This document shows positions 9,297-15,770 of a DNA stretch of 19,688 nt, piece by piece. Below the pieces are notes generated by a model that made no database searches, was not told the DNA's origin, and was given only the letters and a program-made list of their open reading frames with translations. The DNA lies in NCBI GenBank assembly GCA_937892865.1, contig CALBJG010000103.1, forward strand, positions 1-19,688. The letters run 5' to 3'. How positions within the stretch are numbered: position 1 is the first letter of the stretch; every line of letters starts with the position of its first letter. Source of the DNA: an uncultured Clostridia bacterium. GTDB lineage: Bacteria; Bacillota; Clostridia; Oscillospirales; Oscillospiraceae. The translations under genes were made by a program, and so were the position numbers.

Positions 9297-10091
9297 TTAC
9301 TTTTTACCTTTGCCGAATTGGCTTTGCGCGATCAACGCACGGCTCGTCTTTTCTTCCTTGTCAAAGCACCAGCTTGGGTACGGATTTCCGCCATCCCATT
9401 TGCATCCGTTCGTAACGCCTATCCCGTTAATAACAAATCGTTTTCCACGATCAATCGTTCTACGAATGGTTTCAAACTCCAGGATGGGCCAATCCATAAC
9501 GTCCTTGATGCGTTGCCCACAGTTCAAAGCGACAGCGGCCTCTAAGTCGAGCAAGGAATATTTGAGATCCGGTGCGTTTTGCTTCGCAAGGATTCGCTCT
9601 GTTTCAAGCAAATCGTCATTCAGCGTTTCGTCTGGCAGTTCTTCACCGTTCTGCCAAGCGACAATCTCGCGGATAGACTTGAATTGCTGCGGGGTTATCA
9701 GCACGGTATCGTTAGAAGATGTGGAGACTAAGATGCCGTGAAATTCGTGAGTTTCCGGGTTCGCAGCAATTTTTATTCGTTCCTCATGCACGCAATCAGA
9801 ACCCATTCCCAGCGCAAGCCCCATACAATACATGATCGTATAAAGCAAGCCAGCCGGTTTCCCGGTGCGCTCAATCGCGTCCATGTCAAGTTTGAAAATT
9901 GCTTCAAGGAACGGTGACATAATGCAAAAAACAGGGAATGTGGATTGCCGGGACAACCACACTTTTTTGCAGTTTGCCCATTCCTCATACTTGCTCATTT
10001 TGATCCCATGAAACTTTAGCCCGTACCTTTCAATCGGTTCCCCTAACAATACGGACTTCTGCACAAAGGATTCATTTACGGCTTTATCCAT
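9297..10091 (-). CDS. Putative tail assembly chaperone-like protein
   Basis: A 264-aa, mostly helical protein. AAAGGAGA lies about eight bases before the ATG at 10091. The central part (ITPQQFKSIREIVAWQNGEE) and the C-terminal part (DLEAAVALNCGQRIKDVMDW, then WDGGNPYPSWCFDKEEKTS) resemble a family I remember upstream of tape measure genes in clostridial and gut phages, thought to assist tail assembly. Such chaperones coat the tape measure before the tube polymerises. It lies before the tube-like gene rather than directly before the tape measure, which is less usual. I looked for a ribosomal slippery site at its end and found only a short A-run in GGTAAAAAGTAA, not a convincing heptamer. The assignment is inferred from context and weak resemblance. 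Confidence 0.55.
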   Translation of the reverse strand: MDKAVNESFVQKSVLLGEPIERYGLKFHGIKMSKYEEWANCKKVWLSRQSTFPVFCIMSPFLEAIFKLDMDAIERTGKPAGLLYTIMYCMGLALGMGSDCVHEERIKIAANPETHEFHGILVSTSSNDTVLITPQQFKSIREIVAWQNGEELPDETLNDDLLETERILAKQNAPDLKYSLLDLEAAVALNCGQRIKDVMDWPILEFETIRRTIDRGKRFVINGIGVTNGCKWDGGNPYPSWCFDKEEKTSRALIAQSQFGKGKK

Positions 10092-10120
10092 TCGTTTATC
10101 TCCTTTAGCCGCATCTATCT

Positions 10121-10140
10121 AAAACGTGGGTTTCCCCACG
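10121..10140 (-). terminator. Short GAAA-loop hairpin, possible attenuator
   Basis: In the minus-strand transcript CGTGGG-GAAA-CCCACG (10140-10125) is followed by UUUU (10124-10121), directly after the stop of the 222-aa gene. The stem is 6 bp with a GNRA tetraloop and the U-run is short, so termination would be partial at best. Confidence 0.45.
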
Positions 10141-10142
10141 GG

Positions 10143-10811
10143 TTAGCAAGTCATTGTTGATCCGTTGTTTTCCCCGCCGATGTACGAAACACCCATTGTC
10201 AGCCGGTATCCTACGTTCTGTGATTTATCGCTGATCGGCTCAATCGTACATTCCGTGTTCTGCCTACGGTCAAAGTAGAACGTGCCAACGCCGTCGATAT
10301 TTACACCGTTGAACGCCTCCATGATGTCCGTGCAAATCGCGTATGTCCTGCTCAGATCAGTACCGCCCTCGTTGTTTTCGTAAACGGTACTTGTAAGCAC
10401 TTCAAACGCAATCGCCTGGTCAATCCGAAACACGCTCGTCGCCTTGGCATAACTCATGAATATCTTCAAGGTTGTTTGCCCAATGGCCTGAGATTGTATC
10501 GGATAGATCATCGGGAATATCCGATAGCCTTTTGCGGTGGGCGCAATGTCGGGGCTTTTCGGGTTAAAAACAATTTGAAGTTTCTGCTCTGGCGTAGGGA
10601 TTGGGTTTTCAAGGTAGTTAGGCTCGTCGTAGAACAGTTCTTTGATCAGCCTACACCTGGGGAAATCATTCCTGTCGGGCGGTGTATAGTCTTTCGCGGG
10701 AAGATCCAGTATGTAATCGACAATCTTCTTCAAAAGTTTTTCGGCTTTTGGAAGCGTCGCATACTCCTGAACCTTTTTATACGGGAAATACGGGTTTTGA
10801 TTATTCTCCAT
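10143..10811 (-). CDS. Neck / tail-terminator-like protein
   Basis: A 222-aa protein from the ATG at 10811. AAAGGG lies eight bases upstream, and the start overlaps the end of the previous gene by 11 bases. A GTG three codons further up is also possible. The N-terminal ~70 residues are helical (KLLKKIVDYILDLPAK). The rest is beta-rich, including FRIDQAIAFEVLTSTVYENN, RTYAICTDIMEAFNGVNIDG and VGTFYFDRR. The layout of a beta sandwich followed by a helix and a final strand pattern resembles tail-terminator or head-tail joining proteins encoded between connector and tube genes in siphophages. It probably caps the tail tube or joins it to the head. The function is inferred from position and pattern. 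Confidence 0.6.
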   Translation of the reverse strand: MENNQNPYFPYKKVQEYATLPKAEKLLKKIVDYILDLPAKDYTPPDRNDFPRCRLIKELFYDEPNYLENPIPTPEQKLQIVFNPKSPDIAPTAKGYRIFPMIYPIQSQAIGQTTLKIFMSYAKATSVFRIDQAIAFEVLTSTVYENNEGGTDLSRTYAICTDIMEAFNGVNIDGVGTFYFDRRQNTECTIEPISDKSQNVGYRLTMGVSYIGGENNGSTMTC

Positions 10812-11427
10812 CTTCCCCACCCTTTATGATTTCCATCTGGCGTTCGCGTTCACGCTCGATCCCCTGCTGGGATTCCTCAATCATCTTCATAGCATTATCT
10901 ATGAACTCTTTAGAAGCCAGCGTAGACATGCAAGCAACCAGCCGCGAGATGGGATCGTTCGCTTCCCTGCATACAGCGTAAATGGCAGAGTTCATGCGCT
11001 TCTCCAGATCGTGGTAATCGGCAAGGATATCAAACGCTTTCTCTCTGTAATTCGCGTTCGCCTTAAAGCGTTCCAACTGATTCAGCACATGCGAACCCAT
11101 AATGCTGTCATACTCGTCGTGGCTGCAAGGAATCCCCTTTTCGTCACCCCAAGCTTTCAGGTAAAACGTCATCAGAATAGAAAGCAAAATCCTCGCTTTT
11201 TTCGTGGCATCCTCAACATACACGGGCGGAAGCGCATATTCCGGGCCAGCCGGGGAGTATACGCCTTCGGGTTTTTCCCCATCCTCGCGCTCGTAAAAAT
11301 CAACCGTGTCCGTGCTTTTTACACAGGCACGCGCCCAATCGTTGCAGATCGTTTCTTTGAGCAGGATCGGCATGTACGTTGCGGCGTTCTCCATCATTTT
11401 CTCGGTGATCTCAAACCTGTTGTCCAT
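10801..11427 (-). CDS. Helical phage protein of unknown function (208 aa)
   Basis: The start is taken as the ATG at 11427, because GGGAGGAG lies about nine bases upstream. An alternative upstream start at 11454 would add nine codons (MKAWEEKKR), which run across the Shine-Dalgarno region. The protein is almost wholly helical, beginning MDNRFEITEKMMENAATYMP and ending in a charged helix rich in Glu and Arg. Proteins with a similar N-terminal pattern occur in uncultured Firmicute phages between connector and tail genes, with no known function that I can name. It overlaps the Cys-rich gene upstream by 17 bases and the neck gene downstream by 11 bases, which indicates translational coupling. A connector or assembly-factor role is plausible but not shown. 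Confidence 0.7.
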   Translation of the reverse strand: MDNRFEITEKMMENAATYMPILLKETICNDWARACVKSTDTVDFYEREDGEKPEGVYSPAGPEYALPPVYVEDATKKARILLSILMTFYLKAWGDEKGIPCSHDEYDSIMGSHVLNQLERFKANANYREKAFDILADYHDLEKRMNSAIYAVCREANDPISRLVACMSTLASKEFIDNAMKMIEESQQGIERERERQMEIIKGGEDGE

Positions 11428-11617
11428 TCTTTTTTTCTCCTCCCAGGCTTTCATGATGTTTTTTGATCGGGCAGTTCTTCCATGTATCGCGGTTTTCCCA
11501 ATGCCCCGTTACCCTGCAAAACTTTACGTTCCCGCAGCAATTGCCGTTCTCGGAAAGCAGTTTGCAGCGAACCGTGTCATCGTTCCCGCGTTTGAAAGCG
11601 TATTTACATTGCGGCAT
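11411..11617 (-). CDS. Small Cys-rich, probably zinc-binding protein
   Basis: A 68-aa protein with six cysteines at residues 4, 18, 27, 28, 34 and 49, and three histidines (39, 54, 55). The spacing resembles a small metal-binding knuckle. The C-terminus is basic. The ATG at 11617 has AGGGG about ten bases upstream and lies 4 bases after the stop of the connector gene. Short Cys-rich proteins of this shape occur in late operons of uncultured gut phages, but I know of no demonstrated role. Zinc binding is inferred from the Cys pattern. Its position among structural genes suggests an assembly factor or minor component rather than a transcription regulator. Confidence 0.65.
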   Translation of the reverse strand: MPQCKYAFKRGNDDTVRCKLLSENGNCCGNVKFCRVTGHWENRDTWKNCPIKKHHESLGGEKKNGQQV

Positions 11618-11621
11618 AAAC

Positions 11622-12974
11622 TCAGAACCCCTCTAACCTGATAGCGTGCGTATAAGTGAGCGCGTACTCCTCCGCAGTAAACACAATACTCAGCGGTAAA
11701 GAAGCAGCCTCCCACGATTCTATAAGCAAGCTATTATTTGTACCGTCAAAACTGACGGAGGCGGATTGCGTAGCACCAACAGCCGAAACGCTGATGGGCG
11801 TATCCACTTGAACGCCATTCTTCCAAACAGAAACAACGCCGCTATACTTTTGAAGCTGTTTCAGTTTCGCCGGAAGTTCAGGCGAGAAATTAAACTCCGC
11901 TGCTTGGTCTTCTGCGGAAACCACAATCTCCGCCTCTGCCGTAATATCCGGGTTCTGCTCCAGCGTTACCGTAATCGTAGCTGTTCCTTCACCTACGCCG
12001 GTTACAACGCCGTTCGCGTCAACGGTTGCAACGCTTTCGTCGCTTGAAGAAAACAGATAGGATACGGGATAAGTTTCGGTATCGGGCGCTTCATTGTTCC
12101 GAAGGCTTGTAACAGAAATGGTTTGCGAAGTCCCAATCTGCACGGCATTCGCCAGCGAGGGCTTGATGACCCAACTGAACGCCTTGCCGTCCGCGATACC
12201 GCGTTCCATATCGTCAATCTCCGTAGGCTGCTGATACTGAACATCGAAGAACATGACATGGCTCGGTTCCGGCTCCAGATTGCCTTCCGTGGTATCCCCG
12301 GAAAAGTCGGTGACGAAATCAACCAGACCGCGAACCTCTACAACGCTGCTGCCTAACACGATCCTGCGGTTATACGCAAGTTCCTTCGTGTTATCGTTCA
12401 ACTGCATAACGCACTTCTGATACCAGTTCGGGATTACGCTCCAGTCCAGGTACTCGTTCGCGGTGGCGGAAGCACGCCCGTCATGGAACACAAACGGCTC
12501 GGACAGTACGTTCCCGTAATAGTCCAGATGCTTCCACACAGCATTGCACCGGCGAATAACCGCTTGCATCATCGGGTCGGCAATGTTGAACGGAGAAATC
12601 GCCAGCCATGTGTTCCCCGCATACTTGACCTTTGCGCCCGTATACAGGCCCTTGATCCGCGCATCTTGGAAGTAAATGGTCTGGTAATCGTTCGGCATTT
12701 TCGCGCCCGTTGTCTGCTCTACGATATCCATAGAGCGGATGTACGCGCCGCGTTCTGTTTCAAACGTGCCGGGGATCACGCCCTGCACCGTTGCTTTGAA
12801 ATAGTTGGACGCGTACTGCGCATACTCCCAAACATAGGCGCTCGTCGGTTCCTCAAAATACTCAAACTGCTTGCCCGTATACTTGTTCGGCCCACCAACT
12901 CCTGGCATGGGAGAAGGCGATGTATTTGCGAACAGGGCTATATTCTTAATCGCCGATTTGGCATCCCCTTGCAT
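11622..12974 (-). CDS. Connector-like virion protein with Ig-like (Big_2) domain
   Basis: A 450-aa protein. I choose the ATG at 12974, which has AAAGGAAAGG upstream. The longer frame from a TTG at 13067 would be translated through a terminator hairpin. Residues ~45-270 form a mixed domain with YQTIYFQDARIKGLYTGAKV, an IRRCNAVWKHLDYYGNVLSE segment and a closing DDMERGIADGKAFSWVI. This order recalls head-tail connector or minor head proteins of gut phages. Residues ~273-353 are a typical Big_2 Ig-like domain (SSSDESVATVDANGVVTGVG), and ~360-450 look like a second beta sandwich. Such domains decorate virions and may bind glycans or mucus. The gene has its own promoter and a structured leader, so it may be strongly or separately expressed. 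A major capsid role cannot be excluded, but I see no HK97-fold signature. Confidence 0.7.
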   Translation of the reverse strand: MQGDAKSAIKNIALFANTSPSPMPGVGGPNKYTGKQFEYFEEPTSAYVWEYAQYASNYFKATVQGVIPGTFETERGAYIRSMDIVEQTTGAKMPNDYQTIYFQDARIKGLYTGAKVKYAGNTWLAISPFNIADPMMQAVIRRCNAVWKHLDYYGNVLSEPFVFHDGRASATANEYLDWSVIPNWYQKCVMQLNDNTKELAYNRRIVLGSSVVEVRGLVDFVTDFSGDTTEGNLEPEPSHVMFFDVQYQQPTEIDDMERGIADGKAFSWVIKPSLANAVQIGTSQTISVTSLRNNEAPDTETYPVSYLFSSSDESVATVDANGVVTGVGEGTATITVTLEQNPDITAEAEIVVSAEDQAAEFNFSPELPAKLKQLQKYSGVVSVWKNGVQVDTPISVSAVGATQSASVSFDGTNNSLLIESWEAASLPLSIVFTAEEYALTYTHAIRLEGF

Positions 12975-12999
12975 GAACACACCGCCTTTCCTTTGCCTG

Positions 13000-13034
13000 A
13001 AAAAAATAGGGAGAAACGCCGTAGCGTCTCTCCC
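13000..13034 (-). terminator. Terminator-like attenuator in leader of connector gene
   Basis: In the minus-strand transcript an 11-bp stem (13034-13024 with 13019-13009, one G-U pair) with a TACG loop is followed by UA and seven U (13006-13000). It has the full form of an intrinsic terminator. It lies between the promoter at 13088-13117 and the ATG at 12974, which is the layout of an attenuator. Confidence 0.75.
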
Positions 13035-13048
13035 CAATTGGAGCTTCC

Positions 13049-13066
13049 TGCCGCCCAACTGCGGCA
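13049..13066 (-). promoter_or_regulatory. Leader hairpin upstream of the attenuator
   Basis: TGCCGC and GCGGCA (13066-13061 and 13054-13049) form a perfect 6-bp stem with a 6-base loop, just downstream of the predicted transcription start near 13081. It could pause polymerase or protect the 5' end. I see no alternative pairing with the terminator arm. Confidence 0.5.
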
Positions 13067-13087
13067 AGGCTTTATTGAACCGTTTGT

Positions 13088-13117
13088 ATTGTAAGCCGCA
13101 GTCAATTTAAAAGTCAA
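13088..13117 (-). promoter_or_regulatory. Sigma-A-like promoter for connector and downstream genes
   Basis: TTGACT (13117-13112) and TACAAT (13093-13088) each match consensus at 5 of 6 positions and are separated by 18 bases. The -35 overlaps the end of the 70-aa gene. Transcription would start near 13081 and read into the hairpin leader. It would let the connector and tail genes be expressed apart from the packaging genes. Confidence 0.6.
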
Positions 13118-13326
13118 CGATTTTCAGAAGACAACACTTGCTTCCCCATCAACCGCACTTTGTGGAAAGTGATTTTCGCAAACACTTGACCGTCACGGCG
13201 ATCCTGCTTAATGTAAACATCGTAACCCTGCATCAAAGCATCCTTGATCTCCTGCGGTAACTCAATCATGGTTTCATCGGCCTTGGTCGATGTCTTGCTC
13301 ATTTCCTTCGCTCCCCACTTGTTCAT
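13114..13326 (-). CDS. Small protein after portal, unknown function
   Basis: A 70-aa basic protein in its own frame, overlapping the last 53 bases of the portal gene. The ATG at 13326 is chosen because GGAGG lies seven bases upstream. An ATG at 13302 with GGGGAG (62 aa) is almost as good. The core (ELPQEIKDALMQGYDVYIKQ, then VFAKITFHKVRLMGKQV) predicts a helix followed by a short beta hairpin. This is a shape common to small phage proteins that I cannot name. Its position immediately after the portal is where scaffolding or protease genes normally begin, but it is far too short for either. Confidence 0.6.
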   Translation of the reverse strand: MNKWGAKEMSKTSTKADETMIELPQEIKDALMQGYDVYIKQDRRDGQVFAKITFHKVRLMGKQVLSSENR

Positions 13327-15049
13327 TCCTCGGCCTCCCACCTTCGTCGATGATGTTCTTAACCGCGCCCTCGTCAATCGCCTTATTCTCTCCGGCATCC
13401 TGCGTCTTCGGCTGCGGAGGAAGGCTTGCTTCGCCCTGCTTTGCGCTATAAGTGGAAATCAACGGCAACCGCATATCCATTACGCCACTCCCGGCAATCA
13501 TACTGCTGGCAGCAAGATCGTCTGTAATGCGTCTGCCCAGGATTGCAAGGTACTCCAACGTTGAACTCAGGATGCCAAGCGTCATACCGTCCTTCGCGTT
13601 CTTCAACAAGTTTTCGTCTTCTGCCAGGTTCCCGAACATGTGGAACCGCCAATCATACTTGAAACCAATGTCGAAGAAGATGTAATTGATCATGTTTTCC
13701 ATCTGGCGGTAGATCGGTTCGCCAAACTTGCTCTCAATCTTCAACGAAACATTGACAGTACCCGCACGCGGGTCGGACACGGTCGGGATGATCCCGATGC
13801 CCGACTTCTGCATTGCGTAAGTGTAACCGTCAGAAGAAATCTTTGTTGCGCTCGGCGCTTCTGACAATTGCTGGAGTTTCAGGTTGTCAACAGGCGCAAA
13901 GTACAAGCCGATACCCGTAGTGTTCGTGTTGTACAACATCTGATACCAGTACGCTTCAAACAACGCTTTACCCGCAGGAGACAGCCGGTAAGCATCGTCC
14001 TGTGTCGCGCCGGGGTCTTCCCTGTAGGGGATCTCGCCCGTCATGATGGAAATTAAGGGGTTCTGGATCAAACTCAACTGGATCTGTTCGTACTTCGCAA
14101 TATTGACGAACGACAGGAACAGTCCCGTCAGCGGGGGAACTACGTTCCGGTTTACATCGTCAATTTCAAAGCACCATACCTTGTCGATGGGCAGCGTGAC
14201 CCAGTAGTACCATCTGCCGCACTCATAGTAGATGTCCAGATCGTCCCGCTCCGCAAGGCTCTGGATCTTCTGCACATAATCCCCGCCGCGCTGTGCGTAA
14301 ACGAACTTCTTGCTCTTGTTCTTACGCGGCAGTTCCCGCGCAATGTCCCAAAAGTCATCCATGTACTTCCCGAACAATTCATACGGGTAAAACTCCGTGG
14401 TGGTTCCGGGTTCCATGAAATACATGAGGTTGAACGCAACCGTGTACTTGGAAATGTTGTTGTACCCGACAATCTTGATCCAGTCCTGCGGCAATTGCTG
14501 ATAGAACGCATAATTCACATTGTTATGCGTCTTATCAACCGAATAACGCGGTACATAGAATACCTTGCCCTCTTCTACGCATTGGCCCACAATCTCATGC
14601 GCCTTTTGCTCCGTCCTCGCCGCCTCGACAAACTTTTCCGCGAGAGCGAGTTCTCGCTTGAACTCTTTCGTCTTCGCGTCCTCCATCGTCAAGTCCCCGC
14701 TCGGACAGACATACCAATGGTAAGTAAGAATATCCTGGTACGTCTTCCTGATCTTCCAGTACGGCGCAACCGTGCTGGACAACACATGCGACACCTGGCG
14801 CAGCGGCCTCTCGTTCTCGTTTGGAGAAGTAAGCATCTCAGCTACTTTGTCGTAATCGTAATCGACAGGCAAAGAACTGATCGCCTTGATCCTCCGGTTC
14901 TGCACATACGGGTTCCCAGTAAAACCGCCGTTCAGCGTTGTCCGCCCAAACGCAGCCATCACGCTTTCCATCGGCAAATCCCGGTTCCTCTCAGCTAACG
15001 CCTTGAACATTTCGGGATATGACGTATATCCGCCTAACTCCCCATTCAT
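13274..15049 (-). CDS. Portal protein
   Basis: A 591-aa protein starting MNGELGGYTSYPEMFKALAE. The ATG overlaps the stop of the preceding gene as ATGA, a coupled start. Length and layout fit a dodecameric portal, the ring at the capsid vertex through which the terminase pumps DNA and to which the neck attaches. Visible support includes the N-terminal helical region with YKIRKTYQDILTY-like clip features (actual text YWKIRKTYQDILTYHWYVCP), a beta-rich middle (FVYAQRGGDYVQKIQSLAER and YYECGRWYYWVTLPIDKVWC), a membrane-free helical stem-like stretch (TGLFLSFVNIAKYEQIQLSL), the EAPSATKISSDG segment, and a Gln/Glu/Gly-rich disordered C-terminus. It is encoded two genes after the terminase, the usual order. 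The sequence is diverged from classical portals, so the call rests on context and overall pattern. Confidence 0.8.
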   Translation of the reverse strand: MNGELGGYTSYPEMFKALAERNRDLPMESVMAAFGRTTLNGGFTGNPYVQNRRIKAISSLPVDYDYDKVAEMLTSPNENERPLRQVSHVLSSTVAPYWKIRKTYQDILTYHWYVCPSGDLTMEDAKTKEFKRELALAEKFVEAARTEQKAHEIVGQCVEEGKVFYVPRYSVDKTHNNVNYAFYQQLPQDWIKIVGYNNISKYTVAFNLMYFMEPGTTTEFYPYELFGKYMDDFWDIARELPRKNKSKKFVYAQRGGDYVQKIQSLAERDDLDIYYECGRWYYWVTLPIDKVWCFEIDDVNRNVVPPLTGLFLSFVNIAKYEQIQLSLIQNPLISIMTGEIPYREDPGATQDDAYRLSPAGKALFEAYWYQMLYNTNTTGIGLYFAPVDNLKLQQLSEAPSATKISSDGYTYAMQKSGIGIIPTVSDPRAGTVNVSLKIESKFGEPIYRQMENMINYIFFDIGFKYDWRFHMFGNLAEDENLLKNAKDGMTLGILSSTLEYLAILGRRITDDLAASSMIAGSGVMDMRLPLISTYSAKQGEASLPPQPKTQDAGENKAIDEGAVKNIIDEGGRPRNEQVGSEGNEQDIDQGR

Positions 15050-15390
15050 TCGGTATCACTCCCCTGCCTGACTAATTTTTCACGTTCAACATTTAACTCC
15101 CGCTCAAAATCCTCCAGAAACTTCTGCGCAGACCTTTCGTCTGCTTCCCGGTGATTCGCAACAAACTGCTTGATCAACTCTATATTGACCTCTTGCAGCC
15201 ACCGTACATCCGGCCCCGGCAAAAGATATGCGTCCTCGTTCTTGATTTCTTTGTACCCCTCCGGGCATTTCCCTTTCTTGTAAATCAGAACGTGCGTCTT
15301 GCTTGCCTTGGAGTAAGGCTCGTCTAACGCAATCTTCGCGGTTTCTTCGTTGAACGCTGCTGCATACAGATGATACGTCTCTTTCTTCAA
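15046..15390 (-). CDS. Protein between terminase and portal, unknown function
   Basis: A 114-aa protein if it starts at the TTG at 15390, which overlaps the terminase stop as TTGA and has AGGAGG nine bases upstream. Longer readings of this frame reach 15507 but would run inside terminase coding sequence without such a site. The N-terminal half (KKETYHLYAAAFNEETAKIA and THVLIYKKGKCPEGYKEIKN) is mixed alpha/beta. The C-terminal half is a charged helix (RSAQKFLEDFERELNVEREK) likely to form a coiled coil. The end overlaps the portal start by four bases. I do not recognise the family. Its position suggests a packaging or portal-associated accessory protein. Confidence 0.65.
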   Translation of the reverse strand: MKKETYHLYAAAFNEETAKIALDEPYSKASKTHVLIYKKGKCPEGYKEIKNEDAYLLPGPDVRWLQEVNIELIKQFVANHREADERSAQKFLEDFERELNVEREKLVRQGSDTE

Positions 15391-15764
15391 ATGATGTTCC
15401 CTCCTCGTCTGCCAATCGCCCGTGAAAAGTTCTTCGGGATCATGTTTCTCCCGCCTGTAATCGGGATAAACCCGTCCTTCTCCATCCCGCCGATTTCCTT
15501 CGCCCACGCGTTGCGTTTGCTCTGGTCGATAAACAAGTTCTGCCGTTCAAGCAAGTATGCCAGCCTTAACGCATACTTGAGCGCCGACCACATATCGCGG
15601 TTGATGCTCTTGGAAATCCTCTCTTCTCGCGTGTTAAACCCGGTTACGATCTTTTTCAGGTTCCCGATCTGTCCGATCAATTCTCGCGTCTTTTGGTACG
15701 GTCTTGCGATGGCCCCGTCCAAGTCCGCCTCGCGGATGTTGTGCATCCGCTTATAGGACTCCAC
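15387..15764 (-). CDS. Terminase large subunit, C-terminal fragment
   Basis: A 125-codon frame in exactly the same reading frame as the upstream terminase part, beginning two codons after its TAA. Content is what I expect of the end of a large terminase: IARPYQKTRELIGQIGNLKK, then SINRDMWSALKYALRLAYLL, where the Asp (residue 57) is the best candidate for the third acidic residue of the RNase-H-like nuclease. The GTG at 15764 has only AAGAAGG one base away, too close for normal initiation. It would therefore be made by readthrough, by reinitiation, or not at all if the stop is an error. A 7-bp hairpin lies about 20 bases after the stop. It overlaps the next gene's TTG start by four bases. Confidence 0.7.
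   Translation of the reverse strand: MESYKRMHNIREADLDGAIARPYQKTRELIGQIGNLKKIVTGFNTREERISKSINRDMWSALKYALRLAYLLERQNLFIDQSKRNAWAKEIGGMEKDGFIPITGGRNMIPKNFSRAIGRRGGNII
15732..15750 (-). promoter_or_regulatory. Stem-loop downstream of in-frame terminase stop
   Basis: GCGGATG and CATCCGC (15750-15744 and 15738-15732 in the transcript) pair perfectly around CACAA. The stem begins 20 bases after the TAA at 15773-15771. Structures close after a stop can aid readthrough, although this one is somewhat distant and lies in coding sequence. Confidence 0.4.
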
Positions 15765-15770
15765 GCCTTC

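Noticed and set aside
8533..9741. 402-codon open frame on the plus strand
   Set aside because: It lies antisense to the tube-like and chaperone-like genes, has no ribosome binding site, and its protein reads as a mirror of their codon bias.
12975..13067. N-terminal extension of the connector gene to a TTG at 13067
   Set aside because: It would be translated through a strong terminator hairpin and lacks a ribosome binding site, while the ATG at 12974 has one.
15391..15507. Longer N-terminus for the gene before the portal
   Set aside because: The extension lies entirely inside the terminase C-terminal frame; the TTG at 15390 has AGGAGG at good spacing and a coupled overlap.
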